Source: Tsukamurella pulmonis
GTDB taxonomy: Bacteria > Actinomycetota > Actinomycetes > Mycobacteriales > Mycobacteriaceae
DNA: 64,000 nucleotides
Direction of reading: 5' to 3'
Assembly (NCBI RefSeq): GCF_900103175.1
Contig: NZ_FNLF01000002.1
Location: 3,548,136 to 3,612,135 of the forward strand
The notes below the pieces were generated by a model that did not search any database, was not told the DNA's origin, and worked only from the letters and a program-made list of their open reading frames with translations. Numbering within the stretch: position 1 is the first letter of the stretch; each line of letters opens with the position of its first letter. Of the stretch, positions 16,359 through 25,262 are shown in pieces. The position numbers and the translations under genes were made by a program.

Positions 16359-16811
16359 CTACGAGCGGAACTCGTCGAACACGCGCCGCGGCCCGGCGCC
16401 GGTCGTGGCCAGGGCGTCGTGCGGGTTCGCGAGCGCACACGAGGCCATCGACAGGCAGCCGCAGCCGATGCAGTCGGTGAGGTTGTCGCGCAGCCGGGTG
16501 AGCTCGTCGATCCGGTGCGAGAGGTCGTCGTGCCAGTACTGCGAGAGCCGTTCCCAATCGGACTTGGTGGGCGTGCGGCCGTCGGGCAGCGTGGCGAGCG
16601 CCTCGCGGATCGTGGCCAGCGGGATGCCCACCCGGTGACTGATCCGGATGAACGCGACGCGGCGCAGCGTCTCCCGCGGGTAGCGGCGCTGATTGCCGGA
16701 CGTGCGGCGCGCGGAGATCAGGCCCTCGCGCTCGTAGAAGTGCAACGCCGACACGGCGACACCGCTGCGCGCGGCCAGCTGGCCGACGCTGAACTCCCGG
16801 GTGGTCTCCAC
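16359..16811 (-). CDS. soxR: Redox-sensing regulator SoxR
   Basis: A 150-residue MerR-family regulator. The N-terminal winged helix (FSVGQLAARSGVAVSALHFYEREGL) is followed by a dimerisation helix and the [2Fe-2S] motif C-x2-C-x-C-x5-C (CIGCGCLSMASC; Cys114, 117, 119, 125). SoxR senses redox-cycling compounds. A longer GTG start at 16820 exists, but it overlaps the TAATGT -10 (16819-16824). The GTG at 16811 lies exactly 7 nt downstream of that -10, so I place the start there with a leaderless mRNA. A SoxR box directly upstream indicates autoregulation. In actinobacteria SoxR often controls a few genes for redox-active metabolites. Confidence 0.88.
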   Translation of the reverse strand: METTREFSVGQLAARSGVAVSALHFYEREGLISARRTSGNQRRYPRETLRRVAFIRISHRVGIPLATIREALATLPDGRTPTKSDWERLSQYWHDDLSHRIDELTRLRDNLTDCIGCGCLSMASCALANPHDALATTGAGPRRVFDEFRS

Positions 16812-16818
16812 CCGATGC

Positions 16819-16842
16819 ACATTACCTGAACGTTAGTTCAGG
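16819..16842 (-). promoter_or_regulatory. SoxR box and promoter of soxR
   Basis: CCTGAAC-GTTA-GTTCAGG (16825-16842) is a perfect 7+7 dyad closely resembling the known SoxR operator CCTCAAGTTAACTTGAGG. It sits directly upstream of TAATGT (16819-16824, minus strand), as expected for a MerR-family activator acting in the spacer. The upstream promoter half overlaps the stop codon of the preceding secreted-protein gene. Confidence 0.75.
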
Positions 16843-16844
16843 GA

Positions 16845-17747
16845 TCAGCGCGCCGGCTGCGGCGCCGGCGCGGAGGCGGGCGCCGGCTTCGCGGCCGGGG
16901 CCGCGGGCTTCGCGGGGGCCGGCTTGGCCGACGGGGCCGCGGGCTTCGCGGACGGCGCGCCGGGCTTCGCCGAGGGCGCGCCCGGCTTGGCCGACGGTGC
17001 CGGCTTGACCGGCGGGGTCGTGGGCTCCGGCGGGTTCTTGAGGATCGCGATCTGCACGCCCAGCAGGTCGACGGCCAGCTGGTCATCGGCACCGATGAAG
17101 GGCGCGGGCTCGCGGGAATCGCGGCCGCCGCGCAGCGACATCGTCACGCCGTTGACCACGGCGGTGTACTGGCGCGACTGCAGGTACTGCACCTGGTTCC
17201 CGCGCTTGATCTTGGCGGTGAACTCGAGGCCCAGCCCGTCCGGGGCGCCGGTGACGGCGATGGGGCGGACGCTCAGCTCGCTGGTCGCGCCGTCGCGGAC
17301 CGCCTTGAAGGTGCCGCACTTGGGCAGCGCGGCGCGCAGCGGGGCGAGGTCCATGGCGAACTTGGAGATCACCATCGACCACTCGACGCCGCGGGTGGAG
17401 CCGTTGGTCTGCGCGGTGTCGGTGCCCTTCGGGATGGGCAGGCCCGCGTAGAGCACCTTGCACTCGGGCGGCGTGACGGCGGCGCGGTTGAGCGAGGCCC
17501 AGGCGGCGTTCCAGCCGGCGGCGGCGCCCGAGAGCACCGCGCCCTCGAAGTCCAGGCTGTCGGGCAGGTTGCCCGAACCGATGACCAGCTCCCCCGCGCG
17601 GTTGACCGGCGCGGCGGCCGGCTTCGGCTCGCCCGGCTTCGGATCGGCCGAGGCGGCCGGGGCGAGGACGCCCGTGGAGGCCGCCAGGGTGGCAAGGGTG
17701 GCAGCGGCCACGACGGCCCTGCTCGCGAACGTACGAGTGCGCTTCAT
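16845..17747 (-). CDS. Secreted Ala/Pro-rich protein with PAKP-type repeats
   Basis: A 300-residue exported protein of unknown function. The ATG at 17747 is preceded by GGGAGA and opens a typical Sec signal peptide (KRTRTFASRAVVAAATLATLA...) with likely cleavage near ASADP around residue 35. The mature domain (about 40-230) contains a few Cys residues and no recognised catalytic motif. The last 60 residues are a low-complexity tail of repeated SAKPGAP/APAKP units, as in wall-spanning linkers. It lies immediately upstream of soxR in the same direction, but soxR has its own promoter. Confidence 0.75.
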   Translation of the reverse strand: MKRTRTFASRAVVAAATLATLAASTGVLAPAASADPKPGEPKPAAAPVNRAGELVIGSGNLPDSLDFEGAVLSGAAAGWNAAWASLNRAAVTPPECKVLYAGLPIPKGTDTAQTNGSTRGVEWSMVISKFAMDLAPLRAALPKCGTFKAVRDGATSELSVRPIAVTGAPDGLGLEFTAKIKRGNQVQYLQSRQYTAVVNGVTMSLRGGRDSREPAPFIGADDQLAVDLLGVQIAILKNPPEPTTPPVKPAPSAKPGAPSAKPGAPSAKPAAPSAKPAPAKPAAPAAKPAPASAPAPQPAR

Positions 17748-17836
17748 CGAAAGATCTCCCGGCGGTGACGACCTGACCTGTTTCGCCCAGCAAGGTAGCA
17801 CGCGGTGAGGCGACCCTCATGTGCGAGGATGAGCGC

Positions 17837-19108
17837 GTGGAGCAGTTGGAGCTATGGCCCGCGCCCTTCGCCGCAGGTCCGGTGACGGGCACCGTCGCCC
17901 TCCCCGGCTCGAAGTCGATCACCAATCGCGCGTACATCCTTGCCGCGCAAGCACCGTCGCGCTCGACGCTGACGAACGCGCTGCGCAGCCGCGACACCGA
18001 CCTCATGGCGCGGGGACTGCGGGCGCTCGGCGCGCACGTCGACGTCGTTACCGACACCACGGTTGCGGTGACCGGCGGCGAGTTGCACGGAGGCGCGGTC
18101 GACTGCGGCCTCGCCGGAACCGTCATGCGCTTCCTGCCCCCGCTCGCGGCGGGCGCGCACGGCACCGTCGCCTTCGACGGTGACCCGCAGGCCCGGATCC
18201 GGCCCCTGGGCACCGTGCTCGACGCGCTGCGCGGCCTCGGCGCCCGCATCGACGGCGACGCCCTCCCCTTCACCGTGCACGGCCACGGGCCGATCCGCGG
18301 CGGCACCGTCACCATCGACGCCTCAGCGAGCTCGCAGTTCGTCTCCGGCCTGCTGCTGAGCGGCCCGAGCTTCACCGAGGGCGTCACGGTGCACCACGAC
18401 GGGAAGCCCGTGCCGTCGATGCCGCACATCGAGATGACCGTCGACATGCTGCGCGCCGCCGGCGCCGAGGTCGACACCTCCGAGGCGAACACGTGGCGGG
18501 TCGCGCCGGGCGGGCTCCGCGCGCACGAGTGGACCGTCGAGCCGGACCTGTCGAACGCCACCGTCTTCCTCGCCGCGGCCGCGGTCACCGGCGGCGCCGT
18601 CACCGTGCCGCACTGGAACCCGCGCTCCACGCAGCCCGGCGTCCAGTTCGCCGACATCCTCGCGGCCATGGGCGCAGAGGTCGCGCACACCGACGGTGCG
18701 CTCGTCGCGCGCGGCACCGGCGCGCTCCACGGCGTCGACTGGGACCTGCGCGACATCGGCGAGCTGACGCCCACCGTCGCAGCGCTGGCAGCCCTCGCCG
18801 ACTCCCCCTCGCGGCTGCGGGGCATCGCCCACCTGCGCGGCCACGAGACCGACCGGCTCGCGGCCCTGACCACCGAGATCACGAACCTCGGCGGGCGGTG
18901 CACCGAGACCGAGGACGGCCTGCACATCGAGCCCGCGACGCTGCACGGCGGCGTCTGGCACAGCTACGCCGACCACCGGATGGCGACCGCCGGCGCGATC
19001 CTGGGCCTGGTCACCGAGGGTGTGGAGGTCGAGGACATCGCGACCACGGCGAAGACGATGCCCGATTTCCCCGCGCTGTGGCACGCACTCCTCGGCACCG
19101 AATCGTGA
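17837..19108 (+). CDS. aroA: 3-phosphoshikimate 1-carboxyvinyltransferase (EPSP synthase)
   Basis: A 423-residue EPSP synthase, catalysing the sixth step of the shikimate pathway (shikimate 3-phosphate plus PEP). Signatures include [12 protein letters not shown] near the N-terminus, [13 protein letters not shown], the [12 protein letters not shown] loop, and RGHETDRL near the C-terminus. The GTG at 17837 gives an N-terminus ([10 protein letters not shown]) that matches M. tuberculosis AroA. An in-frame ATG at 17819 would add six residues and precede the likely -10 (GAGGAT). The gene is followed after 3 bp by rsgA, as in mycobacteria (Rv3227-Rv3228). Confidence 0.95.
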   Translation: MEQLELWPAPFAAGPVTGTVALPGSKSITNRAYILAAQAPSRSTLTNALRSRDTDLMARGLRALGAHVDVVTDTTVAVTGGELHGGAVDCGLAGTVMRFLPPLAAGAHGTVAFDGDPQARIRPLGTVLDALRGLGARIDGDALPFTVHGHGPIRGGTVTIDASASSQFVSGLLLSGPSFTEGVTVHHDGKPVPSMPHIEMTVDMLRAAGAEVDTSEANTWRVAPGGLRAHEWTVEPDLSNATVFLAAAAVTGGAVTVPHWNPRSTQPGVQFADILAAMGAEVAHTDGALVARGTGALHGVDWDLRDIGELTPTVAALAALADSPSRLRGIAHLRGHETDRLAALTTEITNLGGRCTETEDGLHIEPATLHGGVWHSYADHRMATAGAILGLVTEGVEVEDIATTAKTMPDFPALWHALLGTES

Positions 19109-19111
19109 GCC

Positions 19112-20104
19112 TTGGGTAAGCGCGAGTACGACGAGAGCGATGTCCGGGTGCGCCCGGGCAAGAGCAGTCGGCCGCGCACCAAGAACCGGCCCGACCACAG
19201 CGCCGCCGCGGCCGCCATGGTGGTCTCCGTCGACCGCGGCCGGTGGGGCTGCGCACTCGACGGCGACCCCGACCGGGTCATCACCGCCATGCGCGCTCGC
19301 GAGCTGGGCCGCACGCCGATCGTCGTCGGTGACTCCGTCGGCGTCGTGGGCGATCTGACGGGCCGCAAGGACACGCTCGCCCGCATCGTGCGGGTGGACG
19401 AGCGGAGGACGGTGCTGCGCCGCACCGCCGACGACACCGACCCGTACGAGCGGATCGTGGTCGCCAACGCCGAGCAGTTGCTCATCGTGACGGCGCTCGC
19501 CGACCCGCCGCCGCGCACCGGCTTCGTCGAGCGCACACTCATCGCGGCCTACGCGGGCGGACTCACCCCGGTGCTGTGCCTGACGAAGGGCGACCTCGCC
19601 GACGCCGAGGAGTTCACCGCGGCCTTCGCCGACCTCGACCTCACCGTGATCGCCGCCGGCCGCGACGACCCGCTGGACGCGGCACGCGACCTGCTCACCG
19701 GACGCGTGAGCGCCCTCATCGGGCACAGCGGCGTCGGGAAGTCGACGCTGGTCAACCGGCTCGTACCCGATGCCAACCGCGCCACCGGCGTGGTCTCCGG
19801 CGTGGGCAAGGGCCGGCACACCTCCACCCAATCGGTGGCGCTGTGGCTGCCGGAGGGCGGATGGGTCGTCGACACCCCGGGCATCCGCAGCTTCGGACTC
19901 GCGCACATCTCCACCGAGGACGTGATCGCCGCGTTCCCCGACCTCGACGAGGCCGTCCAGGACTGCCCGCGCGGCTGCTCACACCTGGGGCCGCCCGCCG
20001 ATCCCGAGTGCCGCCTGGACGGGCTGAAGGGGACGGCGCACCGTCGGGCGATGGCGGTGCGCGGCCTGCTCGCGGATCTGGGCTCCACCCCCGATTGGGC
20101 GTGA
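19112..20104 (+). CDS. rsgA: Ribosome small-subunit biogenesis GTPase RsgA
   Basis: A 330-residue circularly permuted GTPase. The motif order is G4 (TKGD, 158-161), then G1 (GHSGVGKST, 204-212), then G3 (DTPG), which is diagnostic for RsgA/YjeQ. The OB-fold precedes them, and a zinc-binding cluster (CPRGCSH...EC) follows. RsgA assists late 30S assembly. The start is a rare TTG at 19112, supported by the 3-bp spacing to the aroA stop and by a basic N-terminus normal for actinobacterial RsgA. Cotranscribed with aroA. Confidence 0.93.
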   Translation: MGKREYDESDVRVRPGKSSRPRTKNRPDHSAAAAAMVVSVDRGRWGCALDGDPDRVITAMRARELGRTPIVVGDSVGVVGDLTGRKDTLARIVRVDERRTVLRRTADDTDPYERIVVANAEQLLIVTALADPPPRTGFVERTLIAAYAGGLTPVLCLTKGDLADAEEFTAAFADLDLTVIAAGRDDPLDAARDLLTGRVSALIGHSGVGKSTLVNRLVPDANRATGVVSGVGKGRHTSTQSVALWLPEGGWVVDTPGIRSFGLAHISTEDVIAAFPDLDEAVQDCPRGCSHLGPPADPECRLDGLKGTAHRRAMAVRGLLADLGSTPDWA

Positions 20105-20136
20105 GGGTACGCACCCGCTCCGATATCGTTAGTTGT

Positions 20137-21312
20137 GTGAAGATATTGATCACCGGCATCGCCGGTTACTCGCACCTGGTCCCGTTCGTCCTGCCGGCCG
20201 CCGCGGCGCTGCGCGACGCCGGGCACCGGGTCACCGTCGCCGTGCCCGAGGCCGGACGGGAACTGGTGGCCGAGTACGGATTCGACGTGCTGGCACTGCC
20301 CGGCGTACCCGAGATGCGGCAGATCGTGACCGACCCGGCGTTGCGGGCCGAGGAGTTCTCCGTCACCGACTACGTCCCGCCGACGGATCCTCCGCAGATC
20401 GGGGACGTGCTACCCACCGCGGACCCGCGGGTCTCTGCGCGGGCGTTCATCGGCGTGCTGGCGCACCGGGCGGCGACGGCGCTGCTCGACGCTCTGGGCG
20501 ACGACGTGCCGGATCTGATCCTGCGCGACAACACCGAGTTCGGCGGGCACCTGGTGGCCGAGCGGCTCGGCTGCCGGGAGGCGATCCTCGACGTGGCGCC
20601 GATGCTCGACGAGCACGCGCCCGCCGTGCTGGACGTGCTCTCCGCGGTGCGCCGCGCCCACGGGCTGGAGGCGCTGTCGGACCCGCCGCAGCCCCCGCGG
20701 ATAGCGCAGACCCCGGTGGACTTCTATCCACCGGGGCGATCGATCGAGAACGTGCACTGCTTCCGGCCGGGCCCGCGCCGTCACGCGCCACTCGACCCGG
20801 CGATCGCGGACCTGCCCGCGGACCGCCCGCTCGTGCTCGCGAGCCTGGGCTCGGTGGCCCCGCAGATCGGCATCGGCACCGCACTGCTCGACGCGATCAT
20901 CGCGGCGCTCGGAACGCTGGACGTGCGGGCCGTGGTCGCGGTCGGCACGCACCCCGTGCCGAATCCGCCCGCCAACGTGGTGATCACGGACTTCGTCGAT
21001 CAGCAGACGGTGCTCACGACCTGCGACGCGTTCATCACGCACGGCGGGTTCAACGGCGTGCGCGAATCGCTGCAGGCCGGGGTGCCGACGGTGCTCCTAC
21101 CCCTGTTCGGCGACCATCCGGCGAACGCGGCGCAGGCCGAGCTGCTCGGCGCGGGCATCGCCCTCGACCCGGTGGCCGTGACGGCGCAGTCCATCGCCGC
21201 CGCGACCACGAAGGTTCTCGACGATCCGGCCTACCGCCGCAACGCCCTCCGGTTCGCGCGGCGAACTCAGGCACTGCCCGAGCTCGCCGCGTTCCCGGCG
21301 GTCCTGACCTGA
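20137..21312 (+). CDS. UGT/MGT-like family 1 glycosyltransferase
   Basis: A 391-residue GT-B glycosyltransferase of the macrolide/UDP-glucuronosyl type. The N-terminal acceptor domain begins KILITGIAGYSHLVPFVLPAAAAL. The C-terminal donor motif is THGGFNGVRESLQAGVPTVLLPLFGDHPANA (shown here only in part: HGGFNG, P-L-F-G-D-H). Members glycosylate hydrophobic small molecules or lipids; the acceptor is unknown. TATCGT ends 7 nt before the GTG at 20137, predicting a leaderless mRNA. The gene is only 32 bp behind rsgA but apparently has its own promoter. Confidence 0.85.
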   Translation: MKILITGIAGYSHLVPFVLPAAAALRDAGHRVTVAVPEAGRELVAEYGFDVLALPGVPEMRQIVTDPALRAEEFSVTDYVPPTDPPQIGDVLPTADPRVSARAFIGVLAHRAATALLDALGDDVPDLILRDNTEFGGHLVAERLGCREAILDVAPMLDEHAPAVLDVLSAVRRAHGLEALSDPPQPPRIAQTPVDFYPPGRSIENVHCFRPGPRRHAPLDPAIADLPADRPLVLASLGSVAPQIGIGTALLDAIIAALGTLDVRAVVAVGTHPVPNPPANVVITDFVDQQTVLTTCDAFITHGGFNGVRESLQAGVPTVLLPLFGDHPANAAQAELLGAGIALDPVAVTAQSIAAATTKVLDDPAYRRNALRFARRTQALPELAAFPAVLT

Positions 21313-21313
21313 C

Positions 21314-21847
21314 TCAGGAGGCGCGCTTGGGGAGCTTCCAACCCGGGCGCGGGTAGTGGCAGGTGTAGCCGTCCGGGTACTTCTCCAGGTAGTCCTGGTG
21401 CTCCGGCTCGGCCTGCCAGAACGGGCCCACGGGCTCGATCGTGGTGACCGCGTCACCGGGCCAGATGCCCGAGGCGTTCACGTCCGCGATGGTGTCGCGA
21501 GCGACCTGCTCCTGCTCGGGCGAGAGCGGGAAGATCGCCGAGCGGTAGCTCGACCCGACGTCGTTGCCCTGCCGGTCCTTGGTGGACGGGTCGTGGATCT
21601 GGAAGAAGAACTCCAGGATGTCGCGGTAGCTCGTCTTCGTGGGGTCGAAGACGACCTCGACGGCCTCCGCGTGACCGGGATGGTTGCGGTACGTGGCGTG
21701 GTCGTTGGACCCGCCGGTGTAACCGACGCGGCTGCTCTCGATGCCAGGCTGCTTGCGCAGCAGATCCTGCATTCCCCAGAAGCATCCGCCGGCGAGCACC
21801 GCGGTCTCGCGGCCGGGGATCGTGGTGATGGTGCCGTTGTCAGTCAT
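21314..21847 (-). CDS. msrA: Peptide methionine sulfoxide reductase MsrA
   Basis: A 177-residue MsrA. The catalytic Cys22 lies in the signature GGCFWG, and the substrate-binding [14 protein letters not shown] and the C-terminal [11 protein letters not shown] with a likely resolving Cys are present. It reduces the S-epimer of methionine sulfoxide using thioredoxin. A good ribosome-binding site (AGGAG) precedes the ATG. The stop is one base from that of the convergent glycosyltransferase. No msrB is in the window. Confidence 0.95.
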   Translation of the reverse strand: MTDNGTITTIPGRETAVLAGGCFWGMQDLLRKQPGIESSRVGYTGGSNDHATYRNHPGHAEAVEVVFDPTKTSYRDILEFFFQIHDPSTKDRQGNDVGSSYRSAIFPLSPEQEQVARDTIADVNASGIWPGDAVTTIEPVGPFWQAEPEHQDYLEKYPDGYTCHYPRPGWKLPKRAS

Positions 21848-21924
21848 ATGAATATTCGCTCCTATTCAGGCTCTCCCCGATGGGCTCGGGGCGCTGTTGG
21901 ATCTCAACAGCAACGGTACCCGGG

Positions 21925-22386
21925 TCATTCCCGATGCACCGGCCGTGTCAGGAAGACGCTGTTCGGATCCTCGGTGTAGTGGCCGAACGGCGGGCACGGC
22001 ACGAATCCGTGTGCGGCGTAGAGCGCGTGGGCCGGCGCGAAGAACTCCTGGGCGCCGGTCTCGAGCGAGATCCGGCGGACCCCACGGGCCCCCGCGTCCT
22101 CGAGCGCGACCGCGAGCAGCCGGCGCGCGACGCCGCGGCCCCGGGCGTGCGGCGCCGTGCGCATCGACTTGAGCTCCTCGTGGCCGTCCTCGAGCCCGGC
22201 CAGCGCGACGGTGCCCACGAGGACCCCGTCGTCGTGCAGCGTCCAGAGCCGCACGTGCGGCGCGCGCAGTTCGTCGAGCCCCAGCGCGTGCTGGCTCTCG
22301 GGCGGTGCGGTGGGCGCCATGTCCGCGTGGTGCGCGGCGAGGAAGGCCGCCAGAGCCGGATCGTCGAAATCCGCGCGGGCGATCAT
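21925..22386 (-). CDS. GNAT-family N-acetyltransferase
   Basis: A 153-residue GNAT protein. The acetyl-CoA pyrophosphate loop appears as APHARGRGVARRLL (Q/RxxGxG/A type), followed by ISLETGAQEFFAPAHALYAAHGF typical of motif B. The acceptor is unknown. The start overlaps the stop codon of the upstream fprA-like gene in an ATGA arrangement (22383-22386), so translation is probably coupled and the two genes form an operon. Confidence 0.85.
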   Translation of the reverse strand: MIARADFDDPALAAFLAAHHADMAPTAPPESQHALGLDELRAPHVRLWTLHDDGVLVGTVALAGLEDGHEELKSMRTAPHARGRGVARRLLAVALEDAGARGVRRISLETGAQEFFAPAHALYAAHGFVPCPPFGHYTEDPNSVFLTRPVHRE

Positions 22387-23750
22387 TCCGCGGCGGCCTG
22401 CGCGGCGTCGATCATCGCGTCGACGCTGGTGAGCTTGACGCGCGGCCGCTCGTCCTCCTCTGCCAGCGCGGTCTCGTGGGCGTCGATGGCGATCCAGCCG
22501 TCGTACTCCACGAGGTTCGGCACCCGGTCGACGATGAACCGCTCCACCTGGGCACCGTCGAACCCGCTGGGCGTGAACCGGCCCTCGGCGACGTCGGAGA
22601 GCAGCACCGCCACGGTGTCGCGCGCGCAGTCGCGGTTGGTGGGGATCACGCCCGAGGGTCCGCGCTTGATCCAGCCCACGACGTAGTGGCCCGGCAGGGG
22701 CGCGCCGTCGTAACCGACGATGCGGCTCTCGGCGTTGCGGAAGACGCCCCGCTCGGTGTCGAACGGGATCCCCGGGATGGGGGTGCCGTGGTAGCCCACG
22801 GCATGGATGACCAGGCCGGCGTCGAGCTCGGCGACGGTGCCGGTGGGCTGCGCCTCGACGGCGCCGTCCTCCCCCGCCACGAGTTCGTTGGTCGCCACCG
22901 ACACCGACCGCACCCGGTCCTCTCCGCCGATGCCGACCACCGAGCGCAGGAATTTGAGCACGATCCGCCGGTCGGCGCCGGTGGGCTCCTGGGCGGCCAG
23001 CTTGCGCAGCTGCTTGAGGTTGTTGCGTTCGACGGGCGGGCGGGCCTTGTCGCGCTCCTTGTCCTCGGCGGGGACGTCCGCGGGGTCGACGATCACGTCG
23101 ACGCCGGGCAGCTTGCCCAGCTCGGCGACCTCGGAGGGGGTGAACGCGGCGTGCTCGGCGCCGCGGCGGCCGAGGACGACCACCTCGCGCACCGACGAGC
23201 CGTGCAGGGCCTCGAGGGCGTGCTCGGCCATGTCGGTACCGGAGAGCTTGTCGGTGTCGGTGACGAGGATCCGGGCCGCATCCAGCGCGACGTTGCCGTT
23301 GCCGATGACGACGGCGCGCTCGACGGCGAGGTCGACGTCGAGGTCGCGGCGATCGGGGTGGCCGTTGTACCAGCCCACGAAGTCGCTCGACGGGTGGTTA
23401 CCGGGCAGCCAGGCACCGTCGACCTCGAGGCGGCGACCGCCCGACGCCCCGATCGCGTAGATGACGGCGTCGTACCACTGCGCGAGCTCGGCGGCGGTGA
23501 CGTCGGTCGCGACCTCGACGTTGCCGAAGTAGCGGAAGTTCTCGTGCTGCGCCGTGCGGTCGAAGATCTTGGTGACCGACTTGATCGCGGGATGATCGGG
23601 CGCCACGCCGTAGCGGACCAGCCCGAACGGCGTGGGCAGCCGGTCGAACACGTCGACCTGGACGTCGATGTCGTCCTGCTCGAGCAGGTTCCCGGCGGCG
23701 AAGAACCCCGACGGCCCGGAACCCACGATCGCGACGCGCAAGGGCTTCAT
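22383..23750 (-). CDS. fprA: Ferredoxin-NADP reductase, FprA (adrenodoxin-reductase type)
   Basis: A 455-residue flavoprotein close in length to M. tuberculosis FprA (456). It has the FAD-binding GSGPSGFFAAGNLL motif at the N-terminus, the NADP-binding VIGNGNVALDAARIL in the middle, and the conserved GWIKRGPSGVIPTNR near the C-terminus. FprA passes electrons from NADPH to ferredoxin for P450s or other enzymes. The ATG at 23750 has a GGGAG ribosome-binding site; a GTG 27 bp upstream is less likely. It lies just downstream of the desaturase cluster, which also needs reduced ferredoxin-like carriers; a link is inference. Confidence 0.9.
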   Translation of the reverse strand: MKPLRVAIVGSGPSGFFAAGNLLEQDDIDVQVDVFDRLPTPFGLVRYGVAPDHPAIKSVTKIFDRTAQHENFRYFGNVEVATDVTAAELAQWYDAVIYAIGASGGRRLEVDGAWLPGNHPSSDFVGWYNGHPDRRDLDVDLAVERAVVIGNGNVALDAARILVTDTDKLSGTDMAEHALEALHGSSVREVVVLGRRGAEHAAFTPSEVAELGKLPGVDVIVDPADVPAEDKERDKARPPVERNNLKQLRKLAAQEPTGADRRIVLKFLRSVVGIGGEDRVRSVSVATNELVAGEDGAVEAQPTGTVAELDAGLVIHAVGYHGTPIPGIPFDTERGVFRNAESRIVGYDGAPLPGHYVVGWIKRGPSGVIPTNRDCARDTVAVLLSDVAEGRFTPSGFDGAQVERFIVDRVPNLVEYDGWIAIDAHETALAEEDERPRVKLTSVDAMIDAAQAAAE

Positions 23751-23810
23751 CTGCAACACTCCCGGAACGATCGACACGCAGCCCTTCTTAGGCTGCCCAA
23801 AGTCCCGATT

Positions 23811-25229
23811 CTACGCCACACCCGAGCGCCGGCGGCGGCCGCGACGCGCGCGCTTGGCCTCCACCTCGATGCGCTTCTGCTCGACCTTGTGCCGTGCGGC
23901 CTCGGCGATCGCCGAGCGCAGGCCGACGCGCTCGACCTCCTCCTGGGCGGCGTGCGCGGCCTCGCGGGCGTGCACCAGCCGCTCGTGCGCGTTCTCCTGC
24001 GCCAGCGCGAGCCGGTCGTGCGCCGCCTCCTGCGCGTGCACGAGCCGCTCGTGCGCGTTCTCCTGCGCGAGCGCGAGCCGCTCACGCACCGCTGCGAAGC
24101 GCAGCTCGGACGCGGTCTCGGGGGCGTCGTCGGCGGTGGCGCGCAGCCACCGGTCCGGCAGCGAGAGCTTGGCGATGGTGCGCTGCGAGAGGTAGTACTG
24201 GCGCAGCAGCGAGCCCTCCGTGTAGGGCAGGTCGTACTTCTCGCAGATCGCGCGGACCTTGACCGCGATCTCGGCCAGCCGGTTCGAGGGCAGGTCCGGG
24301 AACATGTGGTGCTCGATCTGGTAACTCAGGTTGCCGGTCATGAAATCCATGACGGGCCCGCCGGAGATGTTCGCGCTGCCGAGCATCTGCCGGAGGTACC
24401 ACTCGCCCGGCGTCTCGTCGTCGATGGACTCGGTGGTGAACTTCTCGGCACCGTCGGGGAAGTGCCCGCAGAAGATGACCACGTAGGTCCAGATGTTGCG
24501 GGCGATGTTGGCGGTGAGGTTCGCGGTGAGCGTGCGCCCGAACGAGCCGCCGACGGCCTTGCTGATCGCCGGGTAGAGCAGGAAGTCCTTCCCCAGCTGG
24601 CGGGCCGCCTTGAGCCCCATCTCGCGCAGTTGCTTGCGCGTCTGCGGCCACGGCTTGTTGCCGGCGATCGCCTCGGCCAGCTCGATGTCGTGCAGGGCGA
24701 TGCCCCACTCGAAGGTGAGCCCGAGGAAGAGGTTGTTGAGGACCTGCGCGGACCGCTTGGCCTCCCACTTCTCGTCGCGGGTGACCCGCATGACGCCGTA
24801 CCCGATGTCGAGGTCCTTGCCCAGGACGTTGGTGTACTTGTGGTGCAGGAAGTTGTGCGAGTGCTTCCAGTGCGCGCCGGGGCACGCCATGTCCCACTCC
24901 CACGTGGTGGAGTGGATCTCGGGATCGTTCATCCAATCCCACTGCCCGTGCATGACGTTGTGCCCGAGCTCCATGTTCTCGATGATCTTGGCGACCCCGA
25001 GCATGCCCGCGCCCGCGGCCCAGAACCAGCGGTTCCTCGAGCCCAGGATCGCGAGCCGCCCCGCCGCCTCGAGCCCGCGCTGGGCGCGGATCACGCCGCG
25101 GATGTACCGCGCGTCCCGCTCGCCGCGGGACGCCTCGATCTCGGCGCGGATCGCGTCCAGCTCGGCTGCGAGTCGCGCGATATCGGCGTCGTCGAGGTGC
25201 GCGTATTCGCCGACATCAGTGATAGCCAC
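23811..25229 (-). CDS. Membrane fatty-acid desaturase 1 (DesA3-like) with repeat tail
   Basis: A 472-residue di-iron acyl-lipid/acyl-CoA desaturase. The three His boxes are GHNVMH (His90/94), HSHNFLHH (His125/129/130) and QIEHH (about His313/314). It inserts a cis double bond into membrane acyl chains and needs an electron-donor reductase. The GTG at 25229 is set by alignment with the two paralogues. It lies 33 bp after desaturase 2 and is probably cotranscribed. The C-terminus (about residues 383-472) is an extra Ala/Glu/His-rich, then Arg-rich tail, absent from the other two, made of two exact-length 22-residue repeats and a basic end. Confidence 0.9.
   Translation of the reverse strand: MAITDVGEYAHLDDADIARLAAELDAIRAEIEASRGERDARYIRGVIRAQRGLEAAGRLAILGSRNRWFWAAGAGMLGVAKIIENMELGHNVMHGQWDWMNDPEIHSTTWEWDMACPGAHWKHSHNFLHHKYTNVLGKDLDIGYGVMRVTRDEKWEAKRSAQVLNNLFLGLTFEWGIALHDIELAEAIAGNKPWPQTRKQLREMGLKAARQLGKDFLLYPAISKAVGGSFGRTLTANLTANIARNIWTYVVIFCGHFPDGAEKFTTESIDDETPGEWYLRQMLGSANISGGPVMDFMTGNLSYQIEHHMFPDLPSNRLAEIAVKVRAICEKYDLPYTEGSLLRQYYLSQRTIAKLSLPDRWLRATADDAPETASELRFAAVRERLALAQENAHERLVHAQEAAHDRLALAQENAHERLVHAREAAHAAQEEVERVGLRSAIAEAARHKVEQKRIEVEAKRARRGRRRRSGVA
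23952..24083 (-). repeat. Two tandem 66-bp coding repeats in the desaturase 1 tail
   Basis: Residues 383-404 and 405-426 of desaturase 1 are near-identical 22-residue units built on RLALAQENAHERLVHA. Only two residues differ (E/D at the first position and Q/R near the end). The composition and spacing suggest a long amphipathic helix or coiled coil. Confidence 0.8.
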
Positions 25230-25262
25230 GTCTTCAGGCTACGCGCAGTCGGGCCGGACCGG

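Noticed and set aside
16900-17010. Tandem DNA repeat with possible regulatory role.
   Set aside because: It is the coding sequence of the SAKPGAP-type tail of the secreted protein.
17819-17839. An upstream ATG start for aroA.
   Set aside because: It would precede the likely -10 (GAGGAT); the GTG at 17837 gives the conserved N-terminus.
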